Positions 34,379-44,614 of a DNA stretch of 55,904 nucleotides are shown piece after piece. This DNA is from CAYWJA01 sp964458485 (GTDB lineage Bacteria; Patescibacteriota; Gracilibacteria; UM-FILTER-43-11), in assembly GCA_964458485.1 (NCBI GenBank), contig CAYWJA010000008.1, forward strand, positions 1 through 55,904. Reading direction: 5' to 3'. A model generated the notes under the pieces. The model worked only from the letters and a program-made list of their open reading frames with translations, had not been told where the DNA came from and ran no database searches. The position numbers and the translations under genes were made by a program. Numbering within the stretch: the stretch's first letter is position 1; each line of letters starts with the position of its first letter.

Positions 34379-37300
34379 TTACATCACCTTCAATACATAA
34401 ATCATTTTAGCCATTTCCCCTCTGGTCACATTTTCTTCAAACCTCTTTTTATTAAGAATAAAGCGAAGATCAGTTCCTGCAGCGTAATTTACATATGGCA
34501 TGTACCACGCTTTTCCTGGTTGAGCTTTAAGTTTTACACCGGATGTTTCCAGGACAATTTTAAGCGCTTCTACTATATTAATCGTTTTTTCAGGGTGGAA
34601 TTTACCATTTGGATATCCTTTTATAATACCCAGTTTTTTCGCGGAACACACAAATCCTGCAAACCATTGTTTTTTTACATCCGGAAAACAATTAGAACCA
34701 CCCACATCTTTTTCAAATCCATTCATAATTATTTTTGTAAATTCTGCACGGTTTATTACTTTATTAGGTTTAAATGTTCCATCTGGATACCCCTTAACAA
34801 TCCTATTTTGTTTTAGATAATTAATAGATTTTATATATTCATGCTTGCCGATATCCGGAAATAAAGGAGTTATAGTATGTTTACTTGTATTTGTCTTTTT
34901 TTGTTCATTCTGTATTGGTGTACTCTTTTCACTCTTAATAGGTGTAGGGTCTTTGGTTGCTTTATGTTTCTCTATCCGTTCATTTTTAATAGGTTCTGGC
35001 TTTTTAATTGGCTGCACTTCTGGCTCTTTAATTTCAATTTCAACCTTTGTTTTCTCAATTTTAACCTGCTTACGAGGCTTGTAAGTGTAAGAAGCTTTTG
35101 GTTTTGCTGCAGTTAATGCAGTATAAACATCAGGTATTCCCTTTCCTAATTTACCGACATATTTAGAATTTACATTATCTACACTTACGGCAGAATTAAG
35201 AATAGCATGTTTGATTTCTTCAATATTCCATGTAGGATTTTTTGATTTAATAAGTGCAGCAATACCCGCTACAAGTGGTGCGGAAAAAGAGGTTCCTTTC
35301 CCTCTTCCATATCCATTTGGCACAGTAACAGGAAGATATTGGCCTGGCGCTGATACATCAATGCACTTTTTTCCATAATTTGAAAAAGAAGTTTTTTTAT
35401 TTCCTTCCAATGTCGATGCAACACCAATTACAGCATTATTTGTCAGATCTACACATATAGGTGATCGACTTCTAACATCCAGGTTATCATTGTCATTTCC
35501 TGCAGCAGCTATAACCAAAACATTATTATCATAAGCATATTGAAGAATATCTCTATAAAAAAATGAGCTGCTGCGCCCGCCAAAACTAAGATTAATAATA
35601 TCAGCTCCATTATCAACAGCATATTTTATGGCCTTTATAGCCGCATTAACACTTATCTTGTTAGCATCTTTTTTTGCCACATTTAATGGCATGATTTTTA
35701 CATTTGGTGCTATGCCGGCTATGCCAACTCCATTATCCTTTTTTGCAGCAATCATTCCTGCAACTAAAGTGCCGTGAGAACGCCTTGGTTTTACAGAATT
35801 TGAATTCAAAACAAAATCCCAGCCATTCACATCATCGATATAACCATTTTTATCATCATCTTTTTTGTTGCCGGCTATTTCTTTTTTATTTCTCCAAATA
35901 GCATGTTTTAAATCTTCATGCTTGGTATCTACACCAGTATCAATTACAGCAACAACAATATCGCCTGAACCTTCTGTAATTCCCCAGGCTTTTTTGATGT
36001 TCAGCGGCTTCCATTGCCATTGATATTTAGAATGGGGATCGTTGGAATAAATTGTTACAGCATTAATTTTTACAGATAACTCTCTGGATTTAAGACCTTT
36101 AGCATTTTGTATATACAAGGTATTACCCGTAGCATTGGAAGGAATTTTAAATTCTACCTTTACATCATTCCATTTTAATATTGGCACTTCAGTGCCATCA
36201 ATGAATATCTTTCCCCGCGAATCCCCGAAATATTTCCCTTTTATATAATATTTCCCCCCCTGATCCATTTTACGGTAATACCAGGTAACCAAAGGTTTAC
36301 GCTCAGTTGTATAAGATGGACCTTGCACAAAAGAATAATGACCTTTACTTGGGGTATAAAGTTTAAGATTTATTTTTCCTTCGCTAATTACAAAAGAAGG
36401 GACTTTTAATACTATTTTTGTGTCGGACCAGCTTTTGATATAGGTTGCCCTGCTTTTATCCTGAATACAAGAAGCATTAAAACATACCTGATTAAATTTT
36501 GGTTTATATTCTTCTCCAAAACCTTTACCGATAATCGTTACAGTTTGCCCTGGTATCAATCTTGTTGGCGAAATAGATGTAATTTTTGGATCTGGCTGAA
36601 GTTTTATCTTAAAAGTTTTTTTAGGGTAGATAAAATTGTACTTACTAGTGCCTGGCCTTCTTACAATAAGGCCTAATTTATCATCTTTAGATACAAAATC
36701 AGGCATAAGAATTTGAATTTTTGTATCAGACCATTTTTTAAGATATTTATTAATATATTTTCTGCTGATACAGCCATTTTTTATACCAAAACAAATATTA
36801 TTTTTACCTACTATAAAATTATTCCCAAAATATTTACCAGTCACAGTTATTACAGTTTTTCCGGGGATTATATCTTTAGTTGGAGTAAAAGATGTAATTT
36901 CCGGGACAGGAGCGCATTTTAAAGAAGTGGTCGGTTTTGGTGTATAAACACCTTTACAATCTTTTGTGAGTTTGCATGTACGCGACTTAGTCCCTTTTGT
37001 TGAACACTCCCCCCAGCCACCGCACGACCAGACATCCTTAGTGCACGTTGGAGCTGATGAAATAGTAGTATACTTTTCCGGGCTCGTTATATAGTCATAA
37101 TCTTTCAAAACCGACAGATAAGCCCTCACACCTATTTTATCTGTTTTATTTTTAATATCTTTAGGAACTAATATTTTTATCTCTGTATCACTCCATGCCT
37201 TAAGTTCATCCTGTAAATCATAAACCGGGTAACATTGAGATAGGCCAAAACAGACCTCCGATCTGGTGGTATTTACTTTATCTCCAAACCCACTGCCTTT

Positions 37301-38047
37301 AATCGTAACCACCGTCTCTCCGGGTTGGACAGCAGTAGGGGAGAATGAGGTGATTTTTGGGGTTTTTGGAACTGATTTACATGATTGGAACGTGACAGGT
37401 GATGGCGTACTTACATATGGGCAGTCCTTGTAGATTTTACAGCTTCTCGTCTGTTTATTATTAATACACGTCCCCCAACCACCACATGACCAGCTATCTT
37501 TGGTGCATTTTGGAATACATGCTTGCGTAGTAGGTGGTCTCGTTGTACTTATGCCGGGACAATCAAATGTCATTGTACATTTTCTGCTCTCAATTTTTTG
37601 CCACGATGAACACTCCCCCCAGCCACCGCACGACCAGATATCCTTAGTGCACGTCGGAGCTGATGAAATAGTAGTATATTTTTCCGGGCTCGTTATATAG
37701 TCATAATCTTTCAAAACCGACAGATAAGCCCTCACACCTATTTTATCTGTTTTATTTTTAATATCTTTAGGAACTAATATTTTTATCTCTGTATCACTCC
37801 ATGCCTTAAGTTCATCCTGTAAATCATAAACCGGGTAACATTGAGATAGGCCAAAACAGACCTCCGATCTGGTGGTATTTACTTTATCTCCAAACCCACT
37901 GCCTTTAATCGTAACCACCGTCTCTCCGGGTTGGACAGCAGTAGGGGAGAATGAGGTGATTTTTGGGATATTTACCGCAGAAACAAATACAAATGAAATC
38001 AGGACAGTAAGTAATGCCGATGAGGTGAGGAGTAGTTTTTTGTACAT
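34379..38047 (-). CDS. Secreted subtilisin-like protease with IPT/TIG, TSP1-like and SLH domains
   Basis: 1222 residues. Signal peptide (LLLTSSALLTVLISFVFVSA). The N-terminal half has about five IPT/TIG domains (ITSFSPTAVQPGETVVTIKGSGFG) alternating with Cys-rich TSP1-like modules (WSCGGWGECS). The S8 catalytic triad is seen at Asp703 (VAVIDTGVDTKHED), His758 (SHGTLVAGMIAA) and Ser922 (GKGTSFSAPLVAG). A Lys/Pro/Glu linker leads to three SLH units from about residue 1065 (GYPDGTFKPNKVINRAEF; VTRGEMAKMIYVL). A wall-anchored extracellular protease. A 202-residue unit is duplicated almost exactly (DNA 37001-37361 and 37607-37967). Confidence 0.93.
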   Translation of the reverse strand: MYKKLLLTSSALLTVLISFVFVSAVNIPKITSFSPTAVQPGETVVTIKGSGFGDKVNTTRSEVCFGLSQCYPVYDLQDELKAWSDTEIKILVPKDIKNKTDKIGVRAYLSVLKDYDYITSPEKYTTISSAPTCTKDIWSCGGWGECSSWQKIESRKCTMTFDCPGISTTRPPTTQACIPKCTKDSWSCGGWGTCINNKQTRSCKIYKDCPYVSTPSPVTFQSCKSVPKTPKITSFSPTAVQPGETVVTIKGSGFGDKVNTTRSEVCFGLSQCYPVYDLQDELKAWSDTEIKILVPKDIKNKTDKIGVRAYLSVLKDYDYITSPEKYTTISSAPTCTKDVWSCGGWGECSTKGTKSRTCKLTKDCKGVYTPKPTTSLKCAPVPEITSFTPTKDIIPGKTVITVTGKYFGNNFIVGKNNICFGIKNGCISRKYINKYLKKWSDTKIQILMPDFVSKDDKLGLIVRRPGTSKYNFIYPKKTFKIKLQPDPKITSISPTRLIPGQTVTIIGKGFGEEYKPKFNQVCFNASCIQDKSRATYIKSWSDTKIVLKVPSFVISEGKINLKLYTPSKGHYSFVQGPSYTTERKPLVTWYYRKMDQGGKYYIKGKYFGDSRGKIFIDGTEVPILKWNDVKVEFKIPSNATGNTLYIQNAKGLKSRELSVKINAVTIYSNDPHSKYQWQWKPLNIKKAWGITEGSGDIVVAVIDTGVDTKHEDLKHAIWRNKKEIAGNKKDDDKNGYIDDVNGWDFVLNSNSVKPRRSHGTLVAGMIAAKKDNGVGIAGIAPNVKIMPLNVAKKDANKISVNAAIKAIKYAVDNGADIINLSFGGRSSSFFYRDILQYAYDNNVLVIAAAGNDNDNLDVRSRSPICVDLTNNAVIGVASTLEGNKKTSFSNYGKKCIDVSAPGQYLPVTVPNGYGRGKGTSFSAPLVAGIAALIKSKNPTWNIEEIKHAILNSAVSVDNVNSKYVGKLGKGIPDVYTALTAAKPKASYTYKPRKQVKIEKTKVEIEIKEPEVQPIKKPEPIKNERIEKHKATKDPTPIKSEKSTPIQNEQKKTNTSKHTITPLFPDIGKHEYIKSINYLKQNRIVKGYPDGTFKPNKVINRAEFTKIIMNGFEKDVGGSNCFPDVKKQWFAGFVCSAKKLGIIKGYPNGKFHPEKTINIVEALKIVLETSGVKLKAQPGKAWYMPYVNYAAGTDLRFILNKKRFEENVTRGEMAKMIYVLKVM
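37001..37361 (-). repeat. Intragenic duplication, copy 1 (606-bp offset)
   Basis: 361 bp matching 37607-37967 with only about three differences. The offset of 606 bp equals 202 codons, so the repeat is in frame. It codes for an IPT/TIG domain plus the first part of a TSP1-like module. Near identity implies a recent event or ongoing gene conversion. Confidence 0.93.
37607..37967 (-). repeat. Intragenic duplication, copy 2
   Basis: Partner of 37001-37361; this copy encodes the first IPT/TIG domain after the signal peptide. Confidence 0.93.
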
Positions 38048-38169
38048 TGAATTGATATTATCTATATATTATAACATAAGTTTAAAAAAATAGCAAGTAT
38101 ATAAATCGGGATATATTAGGAAAGTTAGCATAAACCCTTGCTTTTTTTTATGAAATATGAAACGATTGA

Positions 38170-38312
38170 GAAACTGTCTAGCTAATCCAAATTGTGACCA
38201 GATAGTTGCCAAATTGTTTCCAAATAGTAACCATGTGGCAACCATTTGGAAACGCCCTGAACGAGCCTAGCGAGTTGAAGGGCTGGGAACAATATGGTAA
38301 CCATTTGAATCA
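38170..38312. repeat. Repeat cluster upstream of uvrA
   Basis: Words of the type gttgccaaattgtttccaaatagtaaccatg recur. GTTTCCAAAT pairs with ATTTGGAAAC, enclosing agtaaccatgtggcaacc, and a gaacgagcctagcgagttgaagggc segment follows, a common dispersed CPR/Bacteroidetes-type word. It directly precedes the uvrA start and could hold its promoter, which I cannot place. Confidence 0.55.
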
Positions 38313-38314
38313 AT

Positions 38315-41209
38315 ATGAAAAAAATAACCGTAAAAGGTGCCCGTGTGCACAATTTAAAAAACATTGATGTCGAATTACCTCGTGATAAATTTGTAGTTAT
38401 TACAGGTCCTTCTGGATCCGGTAAGTCATCACTTGCATTCGATACAATTTATGCCGAAGGGCAGCGAAGATATGTAGAAAGTTTAAGTACATATGCCCGT
38501 CAGTTTTTGCAATTGATGGAAAAACCGGATGTGGATTCAATTGAAGGGCTTTCTCCGGCAATTTCAATCGACCAAAAAACTGCAAGCAGGAATCCGCGTT
38601 CAACAGTGGGTACGGTTACTGAAATTTATGATTATTTAAGGTTGCTTTTTGCAAAAGTAGGTCATCCACATTGCTATAAATGTGAAAAAGAAATTAGTAA
38701 ACAATCCGTCAGTCAAATTGTAGATACAATCGCGGAAATGACAGAGGGTAAGCGTATTATGATCTTGGCTCCGATGGTGCGCGACAGAAAAGGGGAACAT
38801 CAAAAGATATTTGAAAAGATTAAAAAAGAAGGTTTTGTACGCATGCGCGTAGATGGGCATATTTATAATATCAATGAAACTGTTGAACTAAATGCTAACA
38901 AAAAACATACCATTGAAATTGTTGTAGATCGTTTAGTTGTCAAAAATTTAAAAAGGAAAATTGTAAAATTAAAATCCGGTCAGGAAGTTGAAGATAAGAA
39001 TGAAGATCGTTCACGTCTGGCAGATTCTCTGGAAACCGCTCTTAGATTTGGAGAAGGTGTCGTAAAGATAGTTGATCCGGATAATAAGGATGAAGAAATT
39101 TTTTCTGAAAATTTTGCATGCGATACATGCGGCATTTCAATTCCGGAAATTCAGCCACGCTCTTTTAGTTTTAATTCTCCTCACGGAGCATGCCCGGAAT
39201 GTCATGGACTTGGATATAAATTAAAAATAAACCCCGACCTCGTAATGCCAAACCCACGCCTGACAATTGCCGAAGGGGCGATTATTCCATGGTCAACTTC
39301 ATCCATGCGCCTTAATTGGTATACACAGTTATTACGGGAGGTTGGTAAAAAATATGGTTTTGATATCCATACCCCGATCGGAAAACTAGCCGACAAACAA
39401 ATTGATATAATTTTATATGGCACTGGCAAAGAAAAATTTCACGCAACTTATACCGGTCAAAATTCCAATTATGAATGTGATACTAACTATGAAGGTGTAA
39501 TTCCTAATTTAGAAAGACGTTACCACGATTCTGAATCTGATTATGTCCGCAAGAACATCGAAAGGTTTATGGAGGAGTTAAAATGTGAATCCTGCAATGG
39601 CAAAAGATTGCGTCCGGAAATTCTATCAATAACAGTAGCAGATAAATCCATTTTTGATGTAACGGAAATGTCCATTGAAGAAGCTGATACTTTTTTCAAT
39701 AAGCTAATCCCGACAAGTAAGAAAAAAGTGTTGTCAGATTCAGAATATTCAATTGCACGTTTAATTATTCAGGAGGTTGTGAATAGGTTAAAATTTTTAC
39801 ATAATGTAGGCCTTTCATATTTAACTTTAAGCCGTGCAGCTAATACCTTATCCGGCGGAGAAGCCCAGCGTATACGCTTAGCAACACAAATTGGATCATC
39901 GCTTCAGGGCGTTTTATATGTATTAGATGAACCTTCTATCGGTCTACATCAAAGGGATAATGCACGACTTATAAAAACTCTGGAGAATCTCAGGAATCTT
40001 GGCAATACAGTTATTGTAGTAGAGCACGATGAGGAAACAATAGCAGCAGCTGATTATATTTTAGATATCGGACCTTATGCAGGCAAGATGGGAGGTGAGG
40101 TTGTTGCCGAAGGTACTTCTGCGGATATTATGAAAAATAAGACATCCATTACTGGAGATTATCTTGCAGGTCGTAAAAAGATAGAAATTCCTAAAAAAAG
40201 AAGAAAAGGGAACGGTAAATTTTTGGAAATAGTAGGTGCAAAAGAGCATAATTTAAAAGATGTAAGTGTAAAAATTCCATTAAATACATTTATCGGTGTC
40301 TCCGGAGTATCCGGATCCGGTAAGTCATCGCTTATTAATTATACATTGTGCCCTGTACTTAATACCAAGCTCAATCGCGCCAAGCATAAGGCAGGGAATC
40401 ACAAAGAGATCAAAGGCGTTGAACATTTAGATAAAATAATAAATATCGATCAGTCTCCAATTGGCCGAACACCACGCAGTAATCCGGCAACTTATACTGG
40501 CGTGTTTACAGATATCAGATCATTATACGCATCCACCACAGAAGCAAAACTACGCGGATACAAAGAGGGGCGTTTCAGCTTTAATGTAAAAGGTGGTCGT
40601 TGTGAATCATGTAAGGGTGATGGAATAGTAAAAATAGAAATGCACTTCCTTCCGGATGTTTACGTACCATGTGAGATATGTAAGGGTAAACGTTATAATT
40701 CCGAGGCTCTGGAAATAACATGGCATGGTAAAAATATTGCCGACATCCTTCATATGACAGTAAATGAGGCATTAGAATTTTTTGATGCAATTCCGCAAAT
40801 TAAAAATAAGCTTACAACATTACAAGATGTCGGCCTTGGCTATATTCATCTTGGCCAAAGTGCTACCACACTATCCGGTGGTGAGGCTCAGCGCGTAAAA
40901 CTTGCCACAGAGCTTGCAAAGCGCTCCACAGGTAAAACAATTTATGTATTAGATGAACCAACTACCGGACTGCACTTCCACGATATACAAAAATTATTAA
41001 GCGTACTTCAGGCACTAGTCGAAAAAGGCAACACCGTACTTACCATTGAGCATAATTTGGATGTAATTAAATCAGTAGATCATGTAATCGACATTGGCCC
41101 TGAAGGGGGGAGTGGTGGTGGCGAAATCATATGCACCGGTACACCGGAAGAGGTCGCTAAATGCAAAAAAAGCTATACCGGGCAGTATTTGAAGAAGATG
41201 CTGAAGTAG
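38315..41209 (+). CDS. uvrA: Excinuclease ABC subunit A
   Basis: 964 residues, usual length. Damage-recognition ATPase of nucleotide excision repair. Two ABC modules: Walker A GPSGSGKSSLAFDT and GVSGSGKSSLINY; signatures LSGGEAQRIRLA and LSGGEAQRVKLA; Walker B VLYVLDEPSIGLHQRD and TIYVLDEPTTGLHFHD. Zinc modules CYKC, CDTC with CPEC, CESC, and the C-terminal CESC with CEIC. Starts MKKITVKGARVHNLKNI, as in the family. uvrB and uvrC are not in view. Confidence 0.98.
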   Translation: MKKITVKGARVHNLKNIDVELPRDKFVVITGPSGSGKSSLAFDTIYAEGQRRYVESLSTYARQFLQLMEKPDVDSIEGLSPAISIDQKTASRNPRSTVGTVTEIYDYLRLLFAKVGHPHCYKCEKEISKQSVSQIVDTIAEMTEGKRIMILAPMVRDRKGEHQKIFEKIKKEGFVRMRVDGHIYNINETVELNANKKHTIEIVVDRLVVKNLKRKIVKLKSGQEVEDKNEDRSRLADSLETALRFGEGVVKIVDPDNKDEEIFSENFACDTCGISIPEIQPRSFSFNSPHGACPECHGLGYKLKINPDLVMPNPRLTIAEGAIIPWSTSSMRLNWYTQLLREVGKKYGFDIHTPIGKLADKQIDIILYGTGKEKFHATYTGQNSNYECDTNYEGVIPNLERRYHDSESDYVRKNIERFMEELKCESCNGKRLRPEILSITVADKSIFDVTEMSIEEADTFFNKLIPTSKKKVLSDSEYSIARLIIQEVVNRLKFLHNVGLSYLTLSRAANTLSGGEAQRIRLATQIGSSLQGVLYVLDEPSIGLHQRDNARLIKTLENLRNLGNTVIVVEHDEETIAAADYILDIGPYAGKMGGEVVAEGTSADIMKNKTSITGDYLAGRKKIEIPKKRRKGNGKFLEIVGAKEHNLKDVSVKIPLNTFIGVSGVSGSGKSSLINYTLCPVLNTKLNRAKHKAGNHKEIKGVEHLDKIINIDQSPIGRTPRSNPATYTGVFTDIRSLYASTTEAKLRGYKEGRFSFNVKGGRCESCKGDGIVKIEMHFLPDVYVPCEICKGKRYNSEALEITWHGKNIADILHMTVNEALEFFDAIPQIKNKLTTLQDVGLGYIHLGQSATTLSGGEAQRVKLATELAKRSTGKTIYVLDEPTTGLHFHDIQKLLSVLQALVEKGNTVLTIEHNLDVIKSVDHVIDIGPEGGSGGGEIICTGTPEEVAKCKKSYTGQYLKKMLK

Positions 41210-41251
41210 TTGATTTTACGAAATATTTTTGCTGTGATGACATTAATTATT

Positions 41252-41344
41252 AGTGCTTTAGCCCGGTAGTGCTTTAGTGCTGTTGTACTACTAGCTATAT
41301 AAATAGCACTACAGGACTACAGCACTAAAGCACTACAGCACTGG
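41252..41344. repeat. Family D palindrome
   Basis: tagtgctttagcccggtagtgctttagtgctg faces gcactacaggactacagcactaaagcactacagcac around ctagctatataaatag. Between convergent uvrA and the HEMVH gene; may terminate both. Confidence 0.7.
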
Positions 41345-41381
41345 TAAAAAGCATAAAAACAGCCACAACATCTGGTAATAC
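41345..41381 (-). repeat. 40-bp 3' motif, copy 2
   Basis: Same motif as 34337-34376, here 7 bp past the stop of the HEMVH gene. In-frame read-through of that stop would give LPDVVAVFMLF. Confidence 0.75.
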
Positions 41382-41387
41382 ACAATA

Positions 41388-43295
41388 TTACGGCGCAGCC
41401 GCTTCACATCCACGACAATTATTAAAGCAACGCGATACAAGGCTTGGATTCATTTTTTTATAATCATTAATACTATTTGTGCATTGCTGGTTGAATTTGC
41501 TGCCGTCACAAATTTCAGGGTATGTAATCTTGCCATCACCGCATACTGCCACTTCCTCCTGATATTCACATAGACATTTATTATTGCATTTTTCACCTGT
41601 ATAGCACTGTGCCTGTTTACCAGGCGGATCGCATTGTTCCGATGTTTGATTTACCTTGCCATCACCACAGGTCGCTTTAGGCAGAGGTGGGGTTTTTGGT
41701 TCTGGTGTCTTTTTTGGCGTCTCAACATTTTTTTGCTCAGGGACTGTTTTTGTTTCCGCTTTTTTGACCTCAGTGACCTTTTTTGGTGCTGTAGTCTTTT
41801 TTGGCGCTATGGTTTTTTTAGGAATTGAAACTTTCTTAGGCACTTCTACCTTCTTTATGTTTTCAGTTTTTGATGTGGTTGGCTTAGTAAAATCAACAAT
41901 CTCCTCTTTGTCATTTAAAACAACTTCTTTTGACTTTAAAAATTCAGTAGTCAGGATCTCATTTGTATCAGTTTTTATAATTGCTTTTTTTCTGAATGGC
42001 AGAATAGTTTTTTTATAAAAGAAGTTTTTTGTTTTCCCCCACCAAGTATTGTATTTAACTTGAATTTTACCACTTAGATGCGCATTTAAAAACGCTTTAT
42101 AGAAACTATCGGAATTCATCAAATCAGCCACAGTCAGACGAGGGATAGTAATATCAACATCAGGATCTTTTAATGCATCACTATAAACATTTATTATTTC
42201 TCCTTTTTTAACATCCAGGCCAACAATTACCTTACCACCATCTTCATATACAAAGGTTACATTTGTATGTTCGCCAAAAGAACGTTCTAAAAGCCCCTGA
42301 AATGCTGAACTTTCCATATTGTTATAAATTTTAGCCAAGTCAGCAAACCAATCTACGGATGTAAAGATATAATGATCATCCTTTGGTGATAAAAATTTTA
42401 AATCAACATCAATTTTAGTAATTGTTTTATTTTTAGGCTCTGGCAATGAAACATATATTATTTTTTCTCCCAAGATCTCTTCTGCCTTTTTAACACCTGT
42501 ATTTACCCCTTTTTCAAAATTCTTTTTCCTTTCTTCTTGTTTTTCGCCAACCCAAAAACCCCATCCGCCGAAAATAGTCATATTTACTATACGCTTAGCC
42601 CAAGCAGGTTTTTCATATTCACCCTTATAATACTTAACATAACTTTCTTTGATGTCATTAGCTAATATTTTTCTTATTTTAATTCTCTGTTGAGGGGTAA
42701 TATCTTCACCAAAAATTTTCTTATAAATTTCATCCAGTCGATTTATTAATCCATTTGTGAATTGAATATCTTTACCATGAGCCTCCATTTCAGTTACATG
42801 ATCTCCAGCTGTTAATCTATAGGCAGAACTGGAAGATATTCTTCTAATCCGGCTTTGCTGAAAGCAATGAACCATTTCATGGTATAAAATGGCTGAAGCG
42901 GAAATGACTTCACCAGTAAGCCTTTCGCGGAATGGCTCATTTTCGCTAATTAATATATCCCTTCTACCAGGTACTGCCATCCAGCTGCATACACTATTAA
43001 TATCTAAAGTGATAGAGCCGGTTATTAGATTGCAAGTGCCATAATCCTTAATGTCTTTAACAAAAATTTTTCGTGGCTGAGAAGTTAACATTTTAGTAGC
43101 TTGTTTAGCCTTTGTCTTAAAGCCCAACAAATCCATAATCTTGATCATATTTTCAATATTTGCTCGGCATGATCTAGGCATTGGTGGAGATGTTTGCGCA
43201 ACAGGCTCTATCCCAATCCCACCATTGGCAAAAACCGGTACAGCAATTAATAAGCAAATTAAAATACTGATTAGTAGAAATTTTAGATTTTTCAT
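41388..43295 (-). CDS. Secreted HEMVH metallopeptidase-like protein with Cys-rich C-terminus
   Basis: 635 residues. Signal peptide (FLLISILICLLIAVPVFA). A zincin-type motif ILYHEMVHCFQQ is followed by VTEMEAHGKDIQF, whose Glu may be the third ligand. A middle domain (residues about 300-430) is alpha/beta without known family. A Lys/Thr/Pro-rich linker leads to two Cys-rich repeats (CGDGKVNQTSEQCD; CGDGKITYPEICDG), the type common in Myxococcota surface proteins (DUF4215-like). No SLH domain, so probably secreted or attached otherwise. Downstream it carries the 40-bp 3' motif. Confidence 0.75.
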   Translation of the reverse strand: MKNLKFLLISILICLLIAVPVFANGGIGIEPVAQTSPPMPRSCRANIENMIKIMDLLGFKTKAKQATKMLTSQPRKIFVKDIKDYGTCNLITGSITLDINSVCSWMAVPGRRDILISENEPFRERLTGEVISASAILYHEMVHCFQQSRIRRISSSSAYRLTAGDHVTEMEAHGKDIQFTNGLINRLDEIYKKIFGEDITPQQRIKIRKILANDIKESYVKYYKGEYEKPAWAKRIVNMTIFGGWGFWVGEKQEERKKNFEKGVNTGVKKAEEILGEKIIYVSLPEPKNKTITKIDVDLKFLSPKDDHYIFTSVDWFADLAKIYNNMESSAFQGLLERSFGEHTNVTFVYEDGGKVIVGLDVKKGEIINVYSDALKDPDVDITIPRLTVADLMNSDSFYKAFLNAHLSGKIQVKYNTWWGKTKNFFYKKTILPFRKKAIIKTDTNEILTTEFLKSKEVVLNDKEEIVDFTKPTTSKTENIKKVEVPKKVSIPKKTIAPKKTTAPKKVTEVKKAETKTVPEQKNVETPKKTPEPKTPPLPKATCGDGKVNQTSEQCDPPGKQAQCYTGEKCNNKCLCEYQEEVAVCGDGKITYPEICDGSKFNQQCTNSINDYKKMNPSLVSRCFNNCRGCEAAAP

Positions 43296-43380
43296 AATTT
43301 TATTTTACAAAACAAATTTAATTTATCATAAAAAAGCTACATTGTGCAGTATATGGGCACCCCTGAGTACCATTGAACCC

Positions 43381-43420
43381 TTATAAAAAGCATAAAAACA
43401 GCAATAGCATCTGGCAATGC
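43381..43420 (-). repeat. 40-bp 3' motif, copy 3
   Basis: Same motif as 34337-34376 and 41345-41381, 14 bp past the stop of the 340-residue gene. One frame encodes ALPDAIAVFMLF. Confidence 0.75.
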
Positions 43421-43434
43421 GAGTTCACTAATGC

Positions 43435-44457
43435 TTATTCAGAATCATCAGGCATTAAATCAACTTCATCAGTTAGATCTATTATATCTTCTTCGTCTGG
43501 GGGTGTATTTAATGTTGGTGTATTTATTCTACGAAATGCTTCTTCATGAAATCCGGGTTCCATATCTTCGGTTAGCACATAGATACGGCCACCTTGGTTC
43601 TTTTTATCCCACTGTTCATAGGGTGGGCGTAGTGTATCTCCCATTTGGTAAGGCCTATCCCACGCTTCTGGGTCGCTAAGTATTTTTTCCTTCATAATAC
43701 GTTCAACAATGGTACGTATTAATGCAGGGTCGCGCTTGAGCATATCTGCGACTTGCTTTCCGGTCGATTCCGGTAAAACAATTTCTGCAGTCATTTCCTG
43801 ACCAAATCTTCCAGAATAATCCCTCCAGCCGGTATTATCATCATAATCATCACCCCTGGCATGGTAGGTAATTCTTATTGCAGCTTCTTTTTTACCATTC
43901 TCTACAATGTCGCAATGCTGTATAACTTCATACCTCCCGGTTTCTCTTTGTTCGACGCGATCAGGTGTTTTGCCCATACCCAAAAATCCTTTTTTGCCTG
44001 GTACTGTAACAGATTCAAATATTGGTCTTTTGCCTTCGTAACGTATATCAATAATTTCATTAATACCTCTTTTTTTAAGAATACCGCGTACATCGTGAAA
44101 TTCACTGTCTTCCTGAGACCACAGGCTGCCCTGAATTGCACCAAGTGCGCTTGCTGTATGCAGTCCATCCTGTATACGTGTTTCAAGATCTTGATACCCT
44201 GCACTCTCTTTTGGCGAAAGATCACTTTCAACTGAAGTATGAACGCGTATACCGCCATCCCGCAATACCATCTCAGCAGCTTGCTCCCGCAATCTCATTG
44301 CTTCAGATGGGCTATTTTTAGCCCTCTGTGTTGCCTGAGATTTTGCCCAAATTGCGTCAAGTTCTTTTCTTCGAGCTTCTAAGCGCCTCTCTTCTTCCGG
44401 GGATGATTCTTGAGGCTGTTTCCATTCCTGTGTTTTTGGTTGCTTTGGATCTGCCAT
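43435..44457 (-). CDS. Hypothetical hydrophilic protein
   Basis: 340 residues. Charged helical N-terminus (EERRLEARRKELDAIWAKSQATQRAK), a central alpha/beta part (INEIIDIRYEGKRPIFESVTVPGKKGFLG), and an acidic tail (DEEDIIDLTDEVDLMPDDSE). No signal peptide. No family recognised. Base use is slightly richer in GC than its neighbours. It lies alone between two minus-strand motifs. Confidence 0.65.
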   Translation of the reverse strand: MADPKQPKTQEWKQPQESSPEEERRLEARRKELDAIWAKSQATQRAKNSPSEAMRLREQAAEMVLRDGGIRVHTSVESDLSPKESAGYQDLETRIQDGLHTASALGAIQGSLWSQEDSEFHDVRGILKKRGINEIIDIRYEGKRPIFESVTVPGKKGFLGMGKTPDRVEQRETGRYEVIQHCDIVENGKKEAAIRITYHARGDDYDDNTGWRDYSGRFGQEMTAEIVLPESTGKQVADMLKRDPALIRTIVERIMKEKILSDPEAWDRPYQMGDTLRPPYEQWDKKNQGGRIYVLTEDMEPGFHEEAFRRINTPTLNTPPDEEDIIDLTDEVDLMPDDSE

Positions 44458-44556
44458 ATTATTTGATTATCTACTAATTATAGCTTAATTAAAGCAAAAA
44501 TTCAATCAAAAAGGGTTTTGGGAGCGGGTAATTTAGCAAATATATATTTAAAATAC

Positions 44557-44584
44557 TTGACAAAGTTTATAATATATGTATAAT
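44557..44584 (+). promoter_or_regulatory. Promoter of the 44615 gene
   Basis: TTGACA (44557-44562) and TATAAT (44579-44584), 16-bp spacing. The ATG at 44576 lies inside the promoter, so ATG 44615 is the start. Confidence 0.75.
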
Positions 44585-44614
44585 ATACACACAAATATCA
44601 TTGACTTAAATATT

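Noticed and set aside
34373..34816. 147-residue plus-strand frame opposite the subtilase SLH region
   Set aside because: Phe/Ile/Tyr-rich antisense shadow of a well-supported gene.
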